A DNA stretch of 64,000 nucleotides from Roseinatronobacter sp. S2 (GTDB lineage: Bacteria; Pseudomonadota; Alphaproteobacteria; Rhodobacterales; Rhodobacteraceae), in NCBI RefSeq assembly GCF_029581395.1, contig NZ_CP121115.1:548910-612909 (forward strand), read 5' to 3'. Below are positions 8,842-18,097 of the stretch, in pieces. The first letter of the stretch is position 1, and every line of letters starts with the position of its first letter. The position numbers were made by a program, and so were the translations under genes. The notes under the pieces were generated by a model. It was not told the origin of the DNA and made no database searches. It saw nothing but the letters and a program-made list of their open reading frames with translations.

Positions 8842-9335
8842 GGGGGTAAATGGCGGATCCGAAAGATCCTGTCGCAAAATTTGTGCCTGGGTTGGGTGTG
8901 GGCCTGCGCTGGACATAGTTATGCTGCGAGCTGCTGAAACGCGGCCAAGGGGGCATGCGCTTCCACACAACAGTTCGGGGTTGCGGGGTCAATATCGGCC
9001 CCGCGTTTTTCCATTGTCTCTCCGAGGTTGCGACAGGACACGGGGCTTGCACAGATAGAAAAATATCACGAACAGGATCACAGGTTTCGCATAATGCGCA
9101 TCTTTGAAATCAACCATCGCTGCGAAATCATCTCATTTGAAGATGCATAATGCACGGCCAGCAGGAAACCCAAAACCTTTGCAACGAAACCAATGATTTT
9201 CGGGTTGATATTACGCCGAGGGAGAGCTGCCTTGCTTACTCGCAGCATTCTGTCCCGGTGCAGCTGTTTGAGACTTTCACTGGCAGCTAATGCAACATGT
9301 CACGCGCGATGGCCAGCCGGTGGAATGTCGCGAGG
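8842..9335. other. Intergenic stretch without a recognisable gene
   Basis: No supportable coding region on either strand. It contains an imperfect inverted pair around GCATAATGCGCATCTT (about 9090-9105) and AAGATGCATAATGC (about 9140-9155), of unknown meaning, just ahead of the helicase remnant. Confidence 0.4.
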
Positions 9336-9339
9336 CGGA

Positions 9340-9660
9340 GCGCTGATCACGATCACGCGGGGTCAGAGCCAGACCAGCGGGCAGGGGCTGTTCTGGCCCG
9401 AGGACAACTTGCCCGCCATCACGACCTTCCTCAATCGCCTTCTAGTGCTGACCATCGACATGCAGGGTGTGCTGTTCAGCGCCCTTGGGAAGCTGCCCGA
9501 GCAGAGGATTGAAGGTGCTATCGCTGCCGGGGACCACGACCTCGGGCTGGAAACCGTGCCTTTGTGTTTATTATTTCGAGACTGGGTTTACCTGTGCAGG
9601 CACAGTGCAGCTGAAACAACGACCGTCTGCAAAACGGCTGCAAGCCGTCTAATTATGAAC
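9340..9660 (+). pseudogene. Strawberry-notch-like helicase remnant
   Basis: The plus strand reads ALITITRGQSQTSGQGLFWP then EDNLPAITTFLNRLLVLTID and ARG/GAIAAGDHDLGLETV-like sequence. This is recognisable as the C-terminal part of the strawberry-notch-like helicase/methyltransferase proteins of alphaproteobacterial plasmids and islands, where ITRGQRQTGGQGLF, PITTFLNRLLALTIDLQN and EGAIASGTFDVGLETL occur. In intact proteins roughly 50 residues separate GLF-AEDNL from PITTFLNRLL; here they are fused, so an internal deletion is evident. The frame degenerates after 9570. No upstream helicase domain remains, which marks a lost mobile island or plasmid segment. Confidence 0.7.
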
Positions 9661-9775
9661 GCAGGCAATCATTGAGGGCACCGATCTGCACACTGCACCG
9701 CCGCAAGGCAAGAGGGCGGACCTTCCTGTACATTCAACAAAGCGCAGCGAAAGTCTGCAAGTGGCGGGCGCTTTG

Positions 9776-10630
9776 TCAGCCCATGATTGAAGCGATGTAG
9801 CTCTTCAAAGAGGTCTCACCGCAGCTTGGTTTATCCATCGCATCCGTCATCCCGTCGATCATGCGGCATGTCATACAAGTGTAAGAGGCCGCCGCCTTGC
9901 CCGAAAATCCGAACTTGCAGAAGGTGCCTTCCAGGGCATCGCGCGGGATCTCCTGAATTCCAACCTCACGATCCAGCGCCTCTGCGAAGGCCGCCGCGAC
10001 ATCTCGCGCTGTATAGTGTTCCGGCCCTTCAAAATACGCGATACCCACATCATCGATTCCGGACATGAGCCGCCTGGCGGCCGCTTTCCCCAAATCGGCC
10101 GGTGCCACCATCGGAATGGAAAGACCGGCGGGAAAGAAGCACGGTAAAATGCCGCTCTCCTGCATCTGTTCTGCCATTCCTGCCCAGTTGCTCATATAAT
10201 AGGCGCACCGGTTGATCGCAGCAGGGACAGGCTGTCTTTCCAGGGCTTTCTCGAATTCATGCAGCACTGTCAGATCGCCGCATCGTTCCCCATTGAAGGC
10301 ACCGTAGGTCGATTGCGCGACCACTTTTTCAAGGCCCGAGCCGTCAAGGGCTGAGATGATCGCGGCCACGTTCGCCCGCTCTTCTTCGTCTGTATCGCCC
10401 GTAGGGTCCGCTGGCGGCTTGAGCAGAAAGGCACGCTTGCCGGTCTGGAGGATGCGACGCGTAGCCTCGACGTCGCGAATGTCTGCAACTGCGATCTTCG
10501 CTCCGGCCTCCTTCAAATCTGCGCCATGGCTTTCATCACGGGTAACAACTGTCACCTTCTGACCCTTGTTCAAGAGGGTGCGCGCCGTCGCCGATCCGAC
10601 CTGCCCGGTTCCGCCAAGTGTCACATACAT
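9776..10630 (-). CDS. NmrA-like NAD(P)-binding protein
   Basis: An atypical short-chain reductase of about 284 residues. The N-terminal Rossmann motif GGTGQVGSATARTLL is at residues 7-21 and VVTRD follows the second strand; QSTYGAF sits where a catalytic YxxxK would be and that motif is absent, as in NmrA/QOR2-like redox sensors and reductases. The C-terminal PSCGETSLKSYI helix is typical of the family. Two adjacent ATGs exist (10633, 10630); the second has better spacing to AGGAG. It lies downstream of the WYL regulator remnant on the same strand, which presumably once controlled it. Confidence 0.85.
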   Translation of the reverse strand: MYVTLGGTGQVGSATARTLLNKGQKVTVVTRDESHGADLKEAGAKIAVADIRDVEATRRILQTGKRAFLLKPPADPTGDTDEEERANVAAIISALDGSGLEKVVAQSTYGAFNGERCGDLTVLHEFEKALERQPVPAAINRCAYYMSNWAGMAEQMQESGILPCFFPAGLSIPMVAPADLGKAAARRLMSGIDDVGIAYFEGPEHYTARDVAAAFAEALDREVGIQEIPRDALEGTFCKFGFSGKAAASYTCMTCRMIDGMTDAMDKPSCGETSLKSYIASIMG

Positions 10631-10701
10631 CATGATCTCCTTTTCGATTCCCGATCAGAGCTTATCAGGCAGGTTTGACAGAAAATGTCAGGAACCCGCA
10701 T

Positions 10702-11384
10702 TCAGACGTTTGCGTGGGGTTCGATCCGGCGATACGCTGCCAGCAGACTGTTGCGGGATCGGGGGATGTTTTCATCCAGCAAAGCCAGGTTCTCGATGCG
10801 ATCAATCCGGAAATGCCGAAAATCATCACGTTGCTCACACCACGCGGCGAGCAGTTCCGCATGGTCAAAATAGCCGAACGCGACAGGCCAGCGACGCGGG
10901 TGCCAGGTGTTTTTCCCTGCGGTCGGTAGGCGATCTCCAGCTTGCGGCGGTCGCGCAAGGCCCGCCTGACCAATCCCAATTCGGTTTGCCTGTTATTCAC
11001 GGAAGGGCCAACCGTCAGGCCACTCGCAAGCATCCGAGCTTCGTCATCGCGTCCCATACCATCTGTAATCTTGAGCAATGCCAACTCGGCTGCCTTCGCA
11101 AGCTCGCTGTCACCCCGCGCCAGTACGAAGCGCAGACCCAGAAGAACCGCATCTGCCTCGTCACGGGTGAAAGCCATCGACGGAAGGAAAAAACCAGGAC
11201 GCAGAATGAAACCCGTGCCTGCTTCGCCCTCGACCGGAACGCCAAGTTCCAGCAGGGTTTCCATATCGCGATAGATGGTGCGTTGGGAAACGTTGAACCG
11301 TTCCGCCAATGTTTTTGCGGTGACGGCCCTGCGTCTTTCGCGAAGTGTCTGGAGGAGTTGGAGAAGGCGACCCGAACGCTGCAT
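10702..11384 (-). pseudogene. YafY-type HTH-WYL regulator, frameshifted
   Basis: The first 150 residues are intact: DeoR-like helix-turn-helix (MQRSGRLLQLLQTLRERRRA, then LAERFNVSQRTIYRDMETLL) and the linker region. At about 10928 the frame slips: LRDRRKLEIAYR is followed in the original frame by unrelated sequence, while the next frame continues GKNTWHPRRWPVAFGYFDHA and RHFRIDRIENLALLDE, the expected WYL domain, to a stop at 10702. One missing base explains it. The uncorrected frame runs on to 10665 with a nonsense tail. A sequencing slip cannot be excluded, though other decay nearby makes a real mutation plausible. Confidence 0.8.
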
Positions 11385-11607
11385 GCATCAAGTATAGCGA
11401 CTGGATGCCATCCGGTGAAGCTGTCGTTGTCCGAGCGGTGGAAATGAATCGCCCCAATTTCGCCGCGCTGTGTCGTTGCTATGGTTCGACGCATGCCAGC
11501 CGCCTGTGACTCGCGCTGGGGCGCGGGCCGTCATGCGTTCGGTAAGGTAGCGCGCGCACTGTAGCAAGAACTGCGTCAGGCGCAGGGCTGCATATCCTGT
11601 GTGAAGC

Positions 11608-11991
11608 TTATACATCCCCACAGGCCGGGGCATGTAGTGTAAAGTCTGAAAACAGCAAGATACGCGCACCGGTGGGCACCAGATACCCTTGCGCTGCGGC
11701 ACCAGAAAGCAGGGATATGTAGCTGGCAATCGGAACGCCCATAGCCCAGATGATGAGCAGGCCGAATAATGCACGATGCACCCGCACATCCGATGTCAGC
11801 CCCAGAAAAGGCAACACGGCAATCGCGGCCATGCCAATCATCCAGAAGGATGTCTGATCGACTGTCAGCGGCGTGATGCATGCCGCAATTCCCAGACGCA
11901 GGGCGCGGAAATCAGACCAGCCCCACCAGGCTGCCGCCAGAAACAATGCAGCAAAGCCGCATAATATGCCAATGGCGACAGGTCTGCTCAT
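11608..11991 (-). CDS. Small four-helix membrane protein, unknown
   Basis: A 127-residue protein with about four hydrophobic segments (residues 5-23, 28-42, 50-65, 74-98) and short polar loops. I do not recognise the family. It lies 32 bases downstream of the ABC exporter pair on the same strand and may be its last cistron. The last 15 residues (LLFSDFTLHAPACGDV) are soluble. Hypothetical. Confidence 0.5.
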   Translation of the reverse strand: MSRPVAIGILCGFAALFLAAAWWGWSDFRALRLGIAACITPLTVDQTSFWMIGMAAIAVLPFLGLTSDVRVHRALFGLLIIWAMGVPIASYISLLSGAAAQGYLVPTGARILLFSDFTLHAPACGDV

Positions 11992-12023
11992 GGGAAATGC
12001 ATGCTCTGGTGATCCTTCGCATT

Positions 12024-13934
12024 TCAGGATGTGACAGAACGGGGTGCATCGCCGCTTGACGAAGTCAAATCATCGAAGCTGGCAAAGTTCAGGGAATACA
12101 GTTTTGCATAAAGGCCATTTTCGGCCATCAGCTGATCATGGTTCCCTTCTTCTATCAGTCGTCCCTGTTGTAGAACGACAATACTGTCGGCATTCCGGAT
12201 CGTTGCCAGCCGGTGGGCGATAACAAGGCCGGTGCGCCCTTCCAGAAGTCGTTGCAACGCTTTTTGTATCAGCATTTCGGTATAGCTGTCGATATTCGCA
12301 GTCGCTTCGTCAAGAATAAGGATCTTGGCATCAGCGGCCAATGCCCGTGCGAATGAAACAAGCTGTCTTTGCCCAAGCGACAGATTGCCACCGCGTTCAT
12401 CCAGTTGCGTTTCATAGCCTTGGGGCAAGGACATGATAAAGTCATGCGCGCCCACGGCTTTCGCCGCAGCGACCAGATCATCATCTGTGGCCCAATGTGA
12501 CGAATAGCGGATATTTTCCATCACGCTTCCGGTGAAAAGATACGGTTCCTGCAAAACCATCGCAATGTGGCGCCCCAGACTTTCTTGCGTAACGCTGCGC
12601 ACATCCCGCCCCCCGACCAGAATTGCGCCGTCCTGAATGTCATAGAAGCGGTGGATCAATGACATGCATGACGATTTGCCCGACCCGGTCGGGCCGATCA
12701 GGGCCACCGTCTGGCCGGAACCGACCCGGAACGACACATCCTGCAACACCGGCTCTGCGGGGTCATAGCCAAAGGTGACATTGCGGAACTCAACCGAACC
12801 ATCATCTGCATCTGTCAGGGGGGTCGCACCCGGTGCATCCTGCACGTCTACGGCAACATCCAGAACTTCTGTCAGGCGGTGTCCTGACGCCATTGCACGC
12901 TGCATGACCGAATACTGCATTGTCAAAGACCGGATCGGGTCAAAGAACCGCTGGATATAAAACAAGAAGGCGACCATCACACCGACATCGATTTGCGCCC
13001 TGACCACCATCATACCCCCGACCAGCACAACGACAGCCATGGCCAGACCGGTCAGTGTATCGACGATTGGCACCATAACCTGTGCAATCCGTGACCCACG
13101 CAGTTGCGCCGCATAGTTTCTGTCGACCAGCCTTTGGTAAAGCTGTTCGTTCAGTTGCCCGCGATCCAACGCCTGAACTGCGCGCACGCCATTGATGGCT
13201 TCGGCCAGCGCACCATTCGTCACGGAATTGGCCTCGTGTGATTCCATGAAGGCAGCACGGGCTTTGGACAGCCAGAAGACGCGCACAAGGAACAGGATCG
13301 GGATCACCGAAAGGACCAGGATCGCAAGCTGCCAGTCAAGCCAGAGCATGACCACAACAATCCCGAGCAGCAGCAGAATGTCACCGACCGACAGGACCGA
13401 GGTTTCAAGAAATTCCTGCATCGAATTCACGTCGCCTTGCAGGCGTGACATCAGGCGCCCCACCTCTGTCTTGTCCAGAAACGACAGCGAGACGCGTTGC
13501 AAATGGGCGAACATTTTCTGGCGAATATCAAACAGCACGTTTTCGGCCATCCGCCCAGTCACCTGCTCCTGTAGGCGCGAGGCGACGTAGTTGATTAAGA
13601 TGACAACCGCAAAGATCGTGGTGATCATGGAAAGGACCGGCATATTGATGGTGCTGCCCCCGGAACCACCGGCCCCCATGCCATGGTCGATAGCATAGCG
13701 GATCAGAAGGGGGATCGACAATTGTGTGCAGGTGAAGATGACCACGGCAATAACGGCAATAACCACGTCACGTCGATAATTGGCAACGAATTGCCACAGG
13801 CGGCGCACGATGCGACCGTCGAAAGCCTTGCCGAAGATTTCTTCCTCGATCCGGTGGGACCCGACGACAGCCCGCATGCGGGCACGGCCATCATCATGGG
13901 GATCGCGTGGTTCGGGGGCGCGTGTGTGGCTCAT
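12024..13934 (-). CDS. Heterodimeric ABC exporter subunit (catalytic Glu side)
   Basis: A 636-residue half-transporter: six-helix exporter domain (about 50-350) followed by a nucleotide-binding domain with Walker A GPTGSGKSS (near 410), signature LSLGQRQ (near 520), Walker B ILILDEATANID with the normal catalytic Glu, and the AHRLATI switch. The signature has Leu in place of the second Gly. Its start overlaps the stop of the upstream partner by ATGA. Together they match the TM287/288 and BmrCD type, in which one subunit carries a full Walker B and an altered signature. It probably exports a drug, lipid or peptide; the substrate is unknown. Confidence 0.92.
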   Translation of the reverse strand: MSHTRAPEPRDPHDDGRARMRAVVGSHRIEEEIFGKAFDGRIVRRLWQFVANYRRDVVIAVIAVVIFTCTQLSIPLLIRYAIDHGMGAGGSGGSTINMPVLSMITTIFAVVILINYVASRLQEQVTGRMAENVLFDIRQKMFAHLQRVSLSFLDKTEVGRLMSRLQGDVNSMQEFLETSVLSVGDILLLLGIVVVMLWLDWQLAILVLSVIPILFLVRVFWLSKARAAFMESHEANSVTNGALAEAINGVRAVQALDRGQLNEQLYQRLVDRNYAAQLRGSRIAQVMVPIVDTLTGLAMAVVVLVGGMMVVRAQIDVGVMVAFLFYIQRFFDPIRSLTMQYSVMQRAMASGHRLTEVLDVAVDVQDAPGATPLTDADDGSVEFRNVTFGYDPAEPVLQDVSFRVGSGQTVALIGPTGSGKSSCMSLIHRFYDIQDGAILVGGRDVRSVTQESLGRHIAMVLQEPYLFTGSVMENIRYSSHWATDDDLVAAAKAVGAHDFIMSLPQGYETQLDERGGNLSLGQRQLVSFARALAADAKILILDEATANIDSYTEMLIQKALQRLLEGRTGLVIAHRLATIRNADSIVVLQQGRLIEEGNHDQLMAENGLYAKLYSLNFASFDDLTSSSGDAPRSVTS

Positions 13935-15823
13935 GAACTGATCTCCGTCCGGTTCAGCACATCCCCTTCCGGGCGCATCTGCAATTCGTGTAACGCCTTG
14001 TAGCGCCCATTTAGGGCCAGCAATTCTTCATGCGTGCCCTGTTCGACAATGCGCCCCTCTTCAAGAAACAGAATACGGTCGGCGTGCATAAGACTGCTCA
14101 GGCGATGGGCAACAATCAGGGTCACGCATCCCTGCGCATAGCGGCGCATGGCGTCACGGATACGGCCTTCCGTTCCTGCATCGATGGCGGCGGTGGAATC
14201 GTCGAAGATCAGAACCGCAGGCTCCATCATCAGTGTGCGTGCGATTGACAGCCTTTGGCGTTGCCCGCCTGACAGCGACACGCCCCTTTCGCCCACCACG
14301 GTCCGGTATTCCTGCGGCAGATGCTGGATATAATCATGAAGCTGCGCACTTTCGCTGACGCCACGGATGCGGCTGTCATCGGTAAACGGGTCCCCGTAGG
14401 AGATGTTGTTCTCGATGGTTGTGGTGAACAGAAAACTATCCTGCTGCACAACGGCCACCGCCTGCCGCACCGACGACAGCGTTACATCACGCAGGTCCTG
14501 CCCGTCGATGGTAATCTTTCCGCCGGTGACATCGTAGAAGCGCGGGATCAGATGCATCAATGTTGTTTTGCCCGAACCGGGGGCGCCAACAATGCCGATG
14601 GTCTCGCCCTTGCGGGCTTCAAGACTGATCCCCTTGATGGCGGGGTTCCCCTCATGTCCGGGATAGGAGAATGTGACATTCTCAAGCCGCAATGTGCCTT
14701 CGGTCAGGTTCAGCGGCACGGCGTCCGGTGCATCTTCAATCTCAACCGGCATATCTATAAGGGCGAACAATCTTGCCCCGCAGGTCGATGCGCGCGCATA
14801 GGCGTTGACCATCAGCCCAAGCTGGCGCACCGGCATCTGAAGCAGCGTCATAAAGGTCAGGAAGGTTGCAAGTGTGCCAACTGTGATTTCGCCTGCCGCA
14901 ACCTGTCGGCCGCCAAACAGCAGCACAAGGCCCATGGCGACAAAGAAGCTAAGCGTCATCGCCGACGTATCGCGCACGCGGATGTCGATGCGCTGATGGC
15001 TCAGGCGAAGCGCATCCTGCGATGCGCGGTCAAATTTCTTCATCTCATGGTCTGCGGCTGAAAAGGCGCGCACGACCCGTGTTCCGGCCAGGTTTTCTTC
15101 CATAACCTGGCTTAGAACACCAAGCCGTTCCTGTAGGATCAGCCATGTCTTGCGCAGGGTCAACTGCATCACCGAACTGCGCCAGCCTGCAAAAGGCACG
15201 AAAGACAACGCCAGAAGACCAAGCACAAGATTGGTGGAAAGCAGCAGCCAGGCGCCAATTCCGATCAGAAGCGCCAGCAGCAATGTGCGCACCAACGCGG
15301 TGGAAAAGAACATCCGCACCCCTTCAAGATCCAGCATGCCAACCGTGATAAGATCACCGGAGTGGGTGCGGTCATGAAAACTGAACGGAAGCCGCTGAAT
15401 TTTGTTGTAAACCGCCATACGCAGATCCCGTGCCATGGCATGACCAAGACTTTCGGCAGAATAATTCTGGGCCAAAGTGAATAACCCACGCAAGACACTG
15501 GCCAGCAGCAAAAGCAGTGCAATCCAGATCAGGGCGTCACGTTCTGCGGTGCTGCCTTGCACGGCCATCGCTTGTGTTGCATCAACCGCCCGGCCCAGAA
15601 GGACTGGAATTGACAGCTGCGTCAGAACAGCCGCGACAGTGGCAATCAGGGCAACCCAGAAACGCGCCGGATAATGCAGCGACATCCGTGTAATGCGGTA
15701 AATCGCCCCCAGACCTTCCTCGCGCCCGACTGCGCGGGTGCGGCGGAATGTTTCGCGCGGGTCATGAGGTTGGGACTTGGCGCCTGCCTGCCCCGTATCC
15801 CGGGAATTGATGGCTTTTGTCAT
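13931..15823 (-). CDS. Heterodimeric ABC exporter subunit (degenerate Walker B)
   Basis: The second half-transporter, about 630 residues from the ATG at 15823 (MTKAINSRD); an upstream in-frame start at 15886 is possible, and neither has a clear ribosome site. Six-helix exporter domain, Walker A GAPGSGKTT, canonical signature LSGGQRQ, but Walker B reads VLIFDDSTAAID: the catalytic Glu is replaced by Asp. That substitution together with the partner's altered signature places the degenerate ATP site in the position known from TM287/288. It is translated first and coupled to the partner. Confidence 0.9.
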   Translation of the reverse strand: MTKAINSRDTGQAGAKSQPHDPRETFRRTRAVGREEGLGAIYRITRMSLHYPARFWVALIATVAAVLTQLSIPVLLGRAVDATQAMAVQGSTAERDALIWIALLLLLASVLRGLFTLAQNYSAESLGHAMARDLRMAVYNKIQRLPFSFHDRTHSGDLITVGMLDLEGVRMFFSTALVRTLLLALLIGIGAWLLLSTNLVLGLLALSFVPFAGWRSSVMQLTLRKTWLILQERLGVLSQVMEENLAGTRVVRAFSAADHEMKKFDRASQDALRLSHQRIDIRVRDTSAMTLSFFVAMGLVLLFGGRQVAAGEITVGTLATFLTFMTLLQMPVRQLGLMVNAYARASTCGARLFALIDMPVEIEDAPDAVPLNLTEGTLRLENVTFSYPGHEGNPAIKGISLEARKGETIGIVGAPGSGKTTLMHLIPRFYDVTGGKITIDGQDLRDVTLSSVRQAVAVVQQDSFLFTTTIENNISYGDPFTDDSRIRGVSESAQLHDYIQHLPQEYRTVVGERGVSLSGGQRQRLSIARTLMMEPAVLIFDDSTAAIDAGTEGRIRDAMRRYAQGCVTLIVAHRLSSLMHADRILFLEEGRIVEQGTHEELLALNGRYKALHELQMRPEGDVLNRTEISS

Positions 15824-16149
15824 TTCATTTTGTCGACAGTCTGTACTGCGACCTCCGAACAGGGCCGCTTGAAAAAGCGGCAGCATCTGCGTTGCCGACA
15901 GACAATGTCTCGCGAAACAACGCAGTCGTCGCGCAAAATTCCCACGCCTGAAATGGGCAGCATCTGGATTTCATTAACTTTCTAGCTCAAGTGAATGGAA
16001 TGGTCGATAGTGGGACAGGAAAGATGTTCAGTTTTTTTACTGAACGGAAATTCGCATAGGGTAAGATCGCGGCATATCACAGTCGGGGCGCTGTAGGTTT
16101 TGTTGACCAAGTGCCGGATTTGTAGCCTTTCCCTGTTCCTGAACAGAGC

Positions 16150-16370
16150 ATTCCGACGCATAGTCAGCGTGATGTGCGGGCAGGCGCGCACCTGATCCAG
16201 AAGACAGACCCGGTGCAGTTCAAGAATGGGCCGGCGATAGCCGCCCCTCTTTGCGGGGGTAACAGACCCGGTTTGCACTGCGCCCACTTCACCCCGTGCG
16301 ACGAAGAAACGCCAAACCGCGCGGCGACACTACGGCAGCCCTCCCTCACCAGCATGGATTGCGCATCACA
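16150..16370 (-). pseudogene. IS630-family transposase N-terminal remnant
   Basis: Minus-strand pieces in two frames read EGCRSVAARFGVSSSHGVKW and TGSVTPAKRGGYRRPILELH then RVCLLDQVRACPHITL, the helix-turn-helix and linker of IS630-family transposases (ARRFGVS...VRW, TGSV-P-KRGG). A frameshift separates them and the DDE domain is absent. The remainder of 15824-16427 shows no gene. Confidence 0.7.
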
Positions 16371-16427
16371 CCAAGCCCAAAATGGGAATCCCCTTTCGGT
16401 TCAGAGATAGGCCGATCCGCTCGTTGG

Positions 16428-17081
16428 TCATGCCTGGCGTGCGTCCTTGGCGACATCTTTTGTGGACAAATATGCAGGCAGGCCGACCACGCTATTCGAA
16501 TAATCACTGCGAAACTGGACATATTCCGCGTCTGTCCTGTTCCACATATGGCGCTGGAGGCGGCCAATATCCGCGCCATAAATATGAAGGCTGACTGCCA
16601 TATCTCCTTGTGCGCATTCGACTTGATGAAACGCGCCGGGTGCGGCATCTGCCATGGTTACTTCGCCAGGTTTGCGCAGGCGTGACAGTATCTCGACAGG
16701 GGCCGCAGACAGATCATCAGGCACCTTGTACAGATATTCGCGTTCGACACCTTCCAGACACGAGAACACACACCAACACAGGTGATTATGGGCAATGGCC
16801 GCTTGTTGGGTCATGAATACGTCAAGAACGATGCAAAGATCCGCAGCCTCGGACAGGTACAGCAGGTATGACGCGTAAGGCGCGTCTTTCTGAAGTTGTA
16901 GAAACCGCGAATCCGGCATCCTCCAGTCCGCGACGAAAGCGTGCGTCAGATCGGCAACCCTTGCTTGCGTGTCATCATGATCAACGGCCAGGGTGCAGGC
17001 CCGCGCAAAATTGATGAAGCGTGTGTCACCAGCGGCGACTGCCGGGGAAGAGATGTCCTCGTGAAGGAAGGTTTTGTTCAT
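16428..17081 (-). CDS. Cysteine-dioxygenase-like cupin protein
   Basis: A 217-residue protein resembling the cysteine/3-mercaptopropionate dioxygenase family. HNHLCWCVFSCLEG (around residues 97-110) carries a metal-binding-like H-x-H, and FHQVECAQGDMAVSLHIYGA, followed by DIGRLQRHMW, matches the C-terminal signature (H-x-V ... A-V-S-x-H-x-Y-G-A-D) with the third His. Such enzymes are cytosolic Fe(II) thiol dioxygenases oxidising a thiol to a sulfinate. The ATG at 17081 is preferred over an upstream start 63 bases away because GGGAGACAGG precedes it. It stands alone beside the IS630 remnant; the native substrate is uncertain. Confidence 0.7.
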   Translation of the reverse strand: MNKTFLHEDISSPAVAAGDTRFINFARACTLAVDHDDTQARVADLTHAFVADWRMPDSRFLQLQKDAPYASYLLYLSEAADLCIVLDVFMTQQAAIAHNHLCWCVFSCLEGVEREYLYKVPDDLSAAPVEILSRLRKPGEVTMADAAPGAFHQVECAQGDMAVSLHIYGADIGRLQRHMWNRTDAEYVQFRSDYSNSVVGLPAYLSTKDVAKDARQA

Positions 17082-17212
17082 AGTCCTGTCTCCCAATCCT
17101 GGCAGCACAAACGCCGTGCTATACTGACCTGATCCGCAATTCATTCATAGGGCTTTTGTAAAGTTAGCGTGGCGGCGCAGCCTGATGCCGGTCCGACACT
17201 GCGTTGCACTGG

Positions 17213-18097
17213 TCATCGCCGCGTCACTGCCAGCGTCGCGACAATAATGATCGCTGCGCCCGCAAGCATGTGGAGCGTTGGCACTTCGGCGAAAAAGAAA
17301 TACCCGACAGCAGTCGACAGGACGAGCGAGCTGTAGCCAAGCGGTCCCAGCACGCCGGAGTCACCCCAGTAATGGGCGCGCAGAAAGCAATATTGTGCAG
17401 CCTGAGCGAAAGCCCCGATCAGCAGCAGAACAGGCCATAGTGTGCCCGGCTCTTGCCATGTCAGCGCGGCGGGCAACGCGGTGACTGCGCCAATTCCTCC
17501 GGTGTAGGCAAGCATCATCACCAGCGCGGATTCCTCCCGCATCTTGCGGGTCACGATGATTGCGCCGGTCCCTGCGAAAATTGTGACCATCAACGCCCAA
17601 AGGCCGGAATTGACTGCTATTTCCCCCGGTTGCACCGCCACCAGCACACCTGCCAGCCCAACCATGCCCGCCAGCCAATGTGCCGGTCGCACCACCTCGC
17701 GCAGCAACAGCGCGGCCATCGCCATCATGATCAGCGGGCGGGTGAAGCTGATCGCTGTGAACAAGGCCAGTGGCAATCGCGCAACGGCATAGAAACTCGT
17801 CACGATGGCCGTGGCCGATAACGCGACGCGCAGCGCGTGCAGTCCCGGCTGGCTGGTGCGCAATTCGGCCCGTCCCCGCCACAGGAAGGGGGACAGCAGC
17901 ACAAGCCCGGTCAGCGCCCGGATGCACACGATCTGTATGGCGGGAAAATCGGTACCCATCGCCTTGACGATGGCAAGCGCCCAGATGTTCAGCCCCATAT
18001 CGGCCAGCAGCCATGCCGCCCCGCGCAGATTGTTGCGTTGGGGCGCGGGGTCAGGCAGGGGGGGCGGGCCGGGTCCGGGGCGGGGAATGGGCGTCAT
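17213..18097 (-). CDS. EamA/DMT-family transporter
   Basis: A 294-residue membrane protein with ten predicted helices in two EamA repeats (ADMGLNIWALAIVKAMGTDF in the first, GLWALMVTIFAGTGAIIVTR in the second). The N-terminal 20 residues are Pro/Gly-rich and cytosolic. Its ATG directly follows the TGA of the PIG-L gene with no spacer, so the two are translationally coupled. In this locus it may export a product or by-product of the deacetylase branch, or import the substrate; direction is not visible in the sequence. Confidence 0.88.
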   Translation of the reverse strand: MTPIPRPGPGPPPLPDPAPQRNNLRGAAWLLADMGLNIWALAIVKAMGTDFPAIQIVCIRALTGLVLLSPFLWRGRAELRTSQPGLHALRVALSATAIVTSFYAVARLPLALFTAISFTRPLIMMAMAALLLREVVRPAHWLAGMVGLAGVLVAVQPGEIAVNSGLWALMVTIFAGTGAIIVTRKMREESALVMMLAYTGGIGAVTALPAALTWQEPGTLWPVLLLIGAFAQAAQYCFLRAHYWGDSGVLGPLGYSSLVLSTAVGYFFFAEVPTLHMLAGAAIIIVATLAVTRR

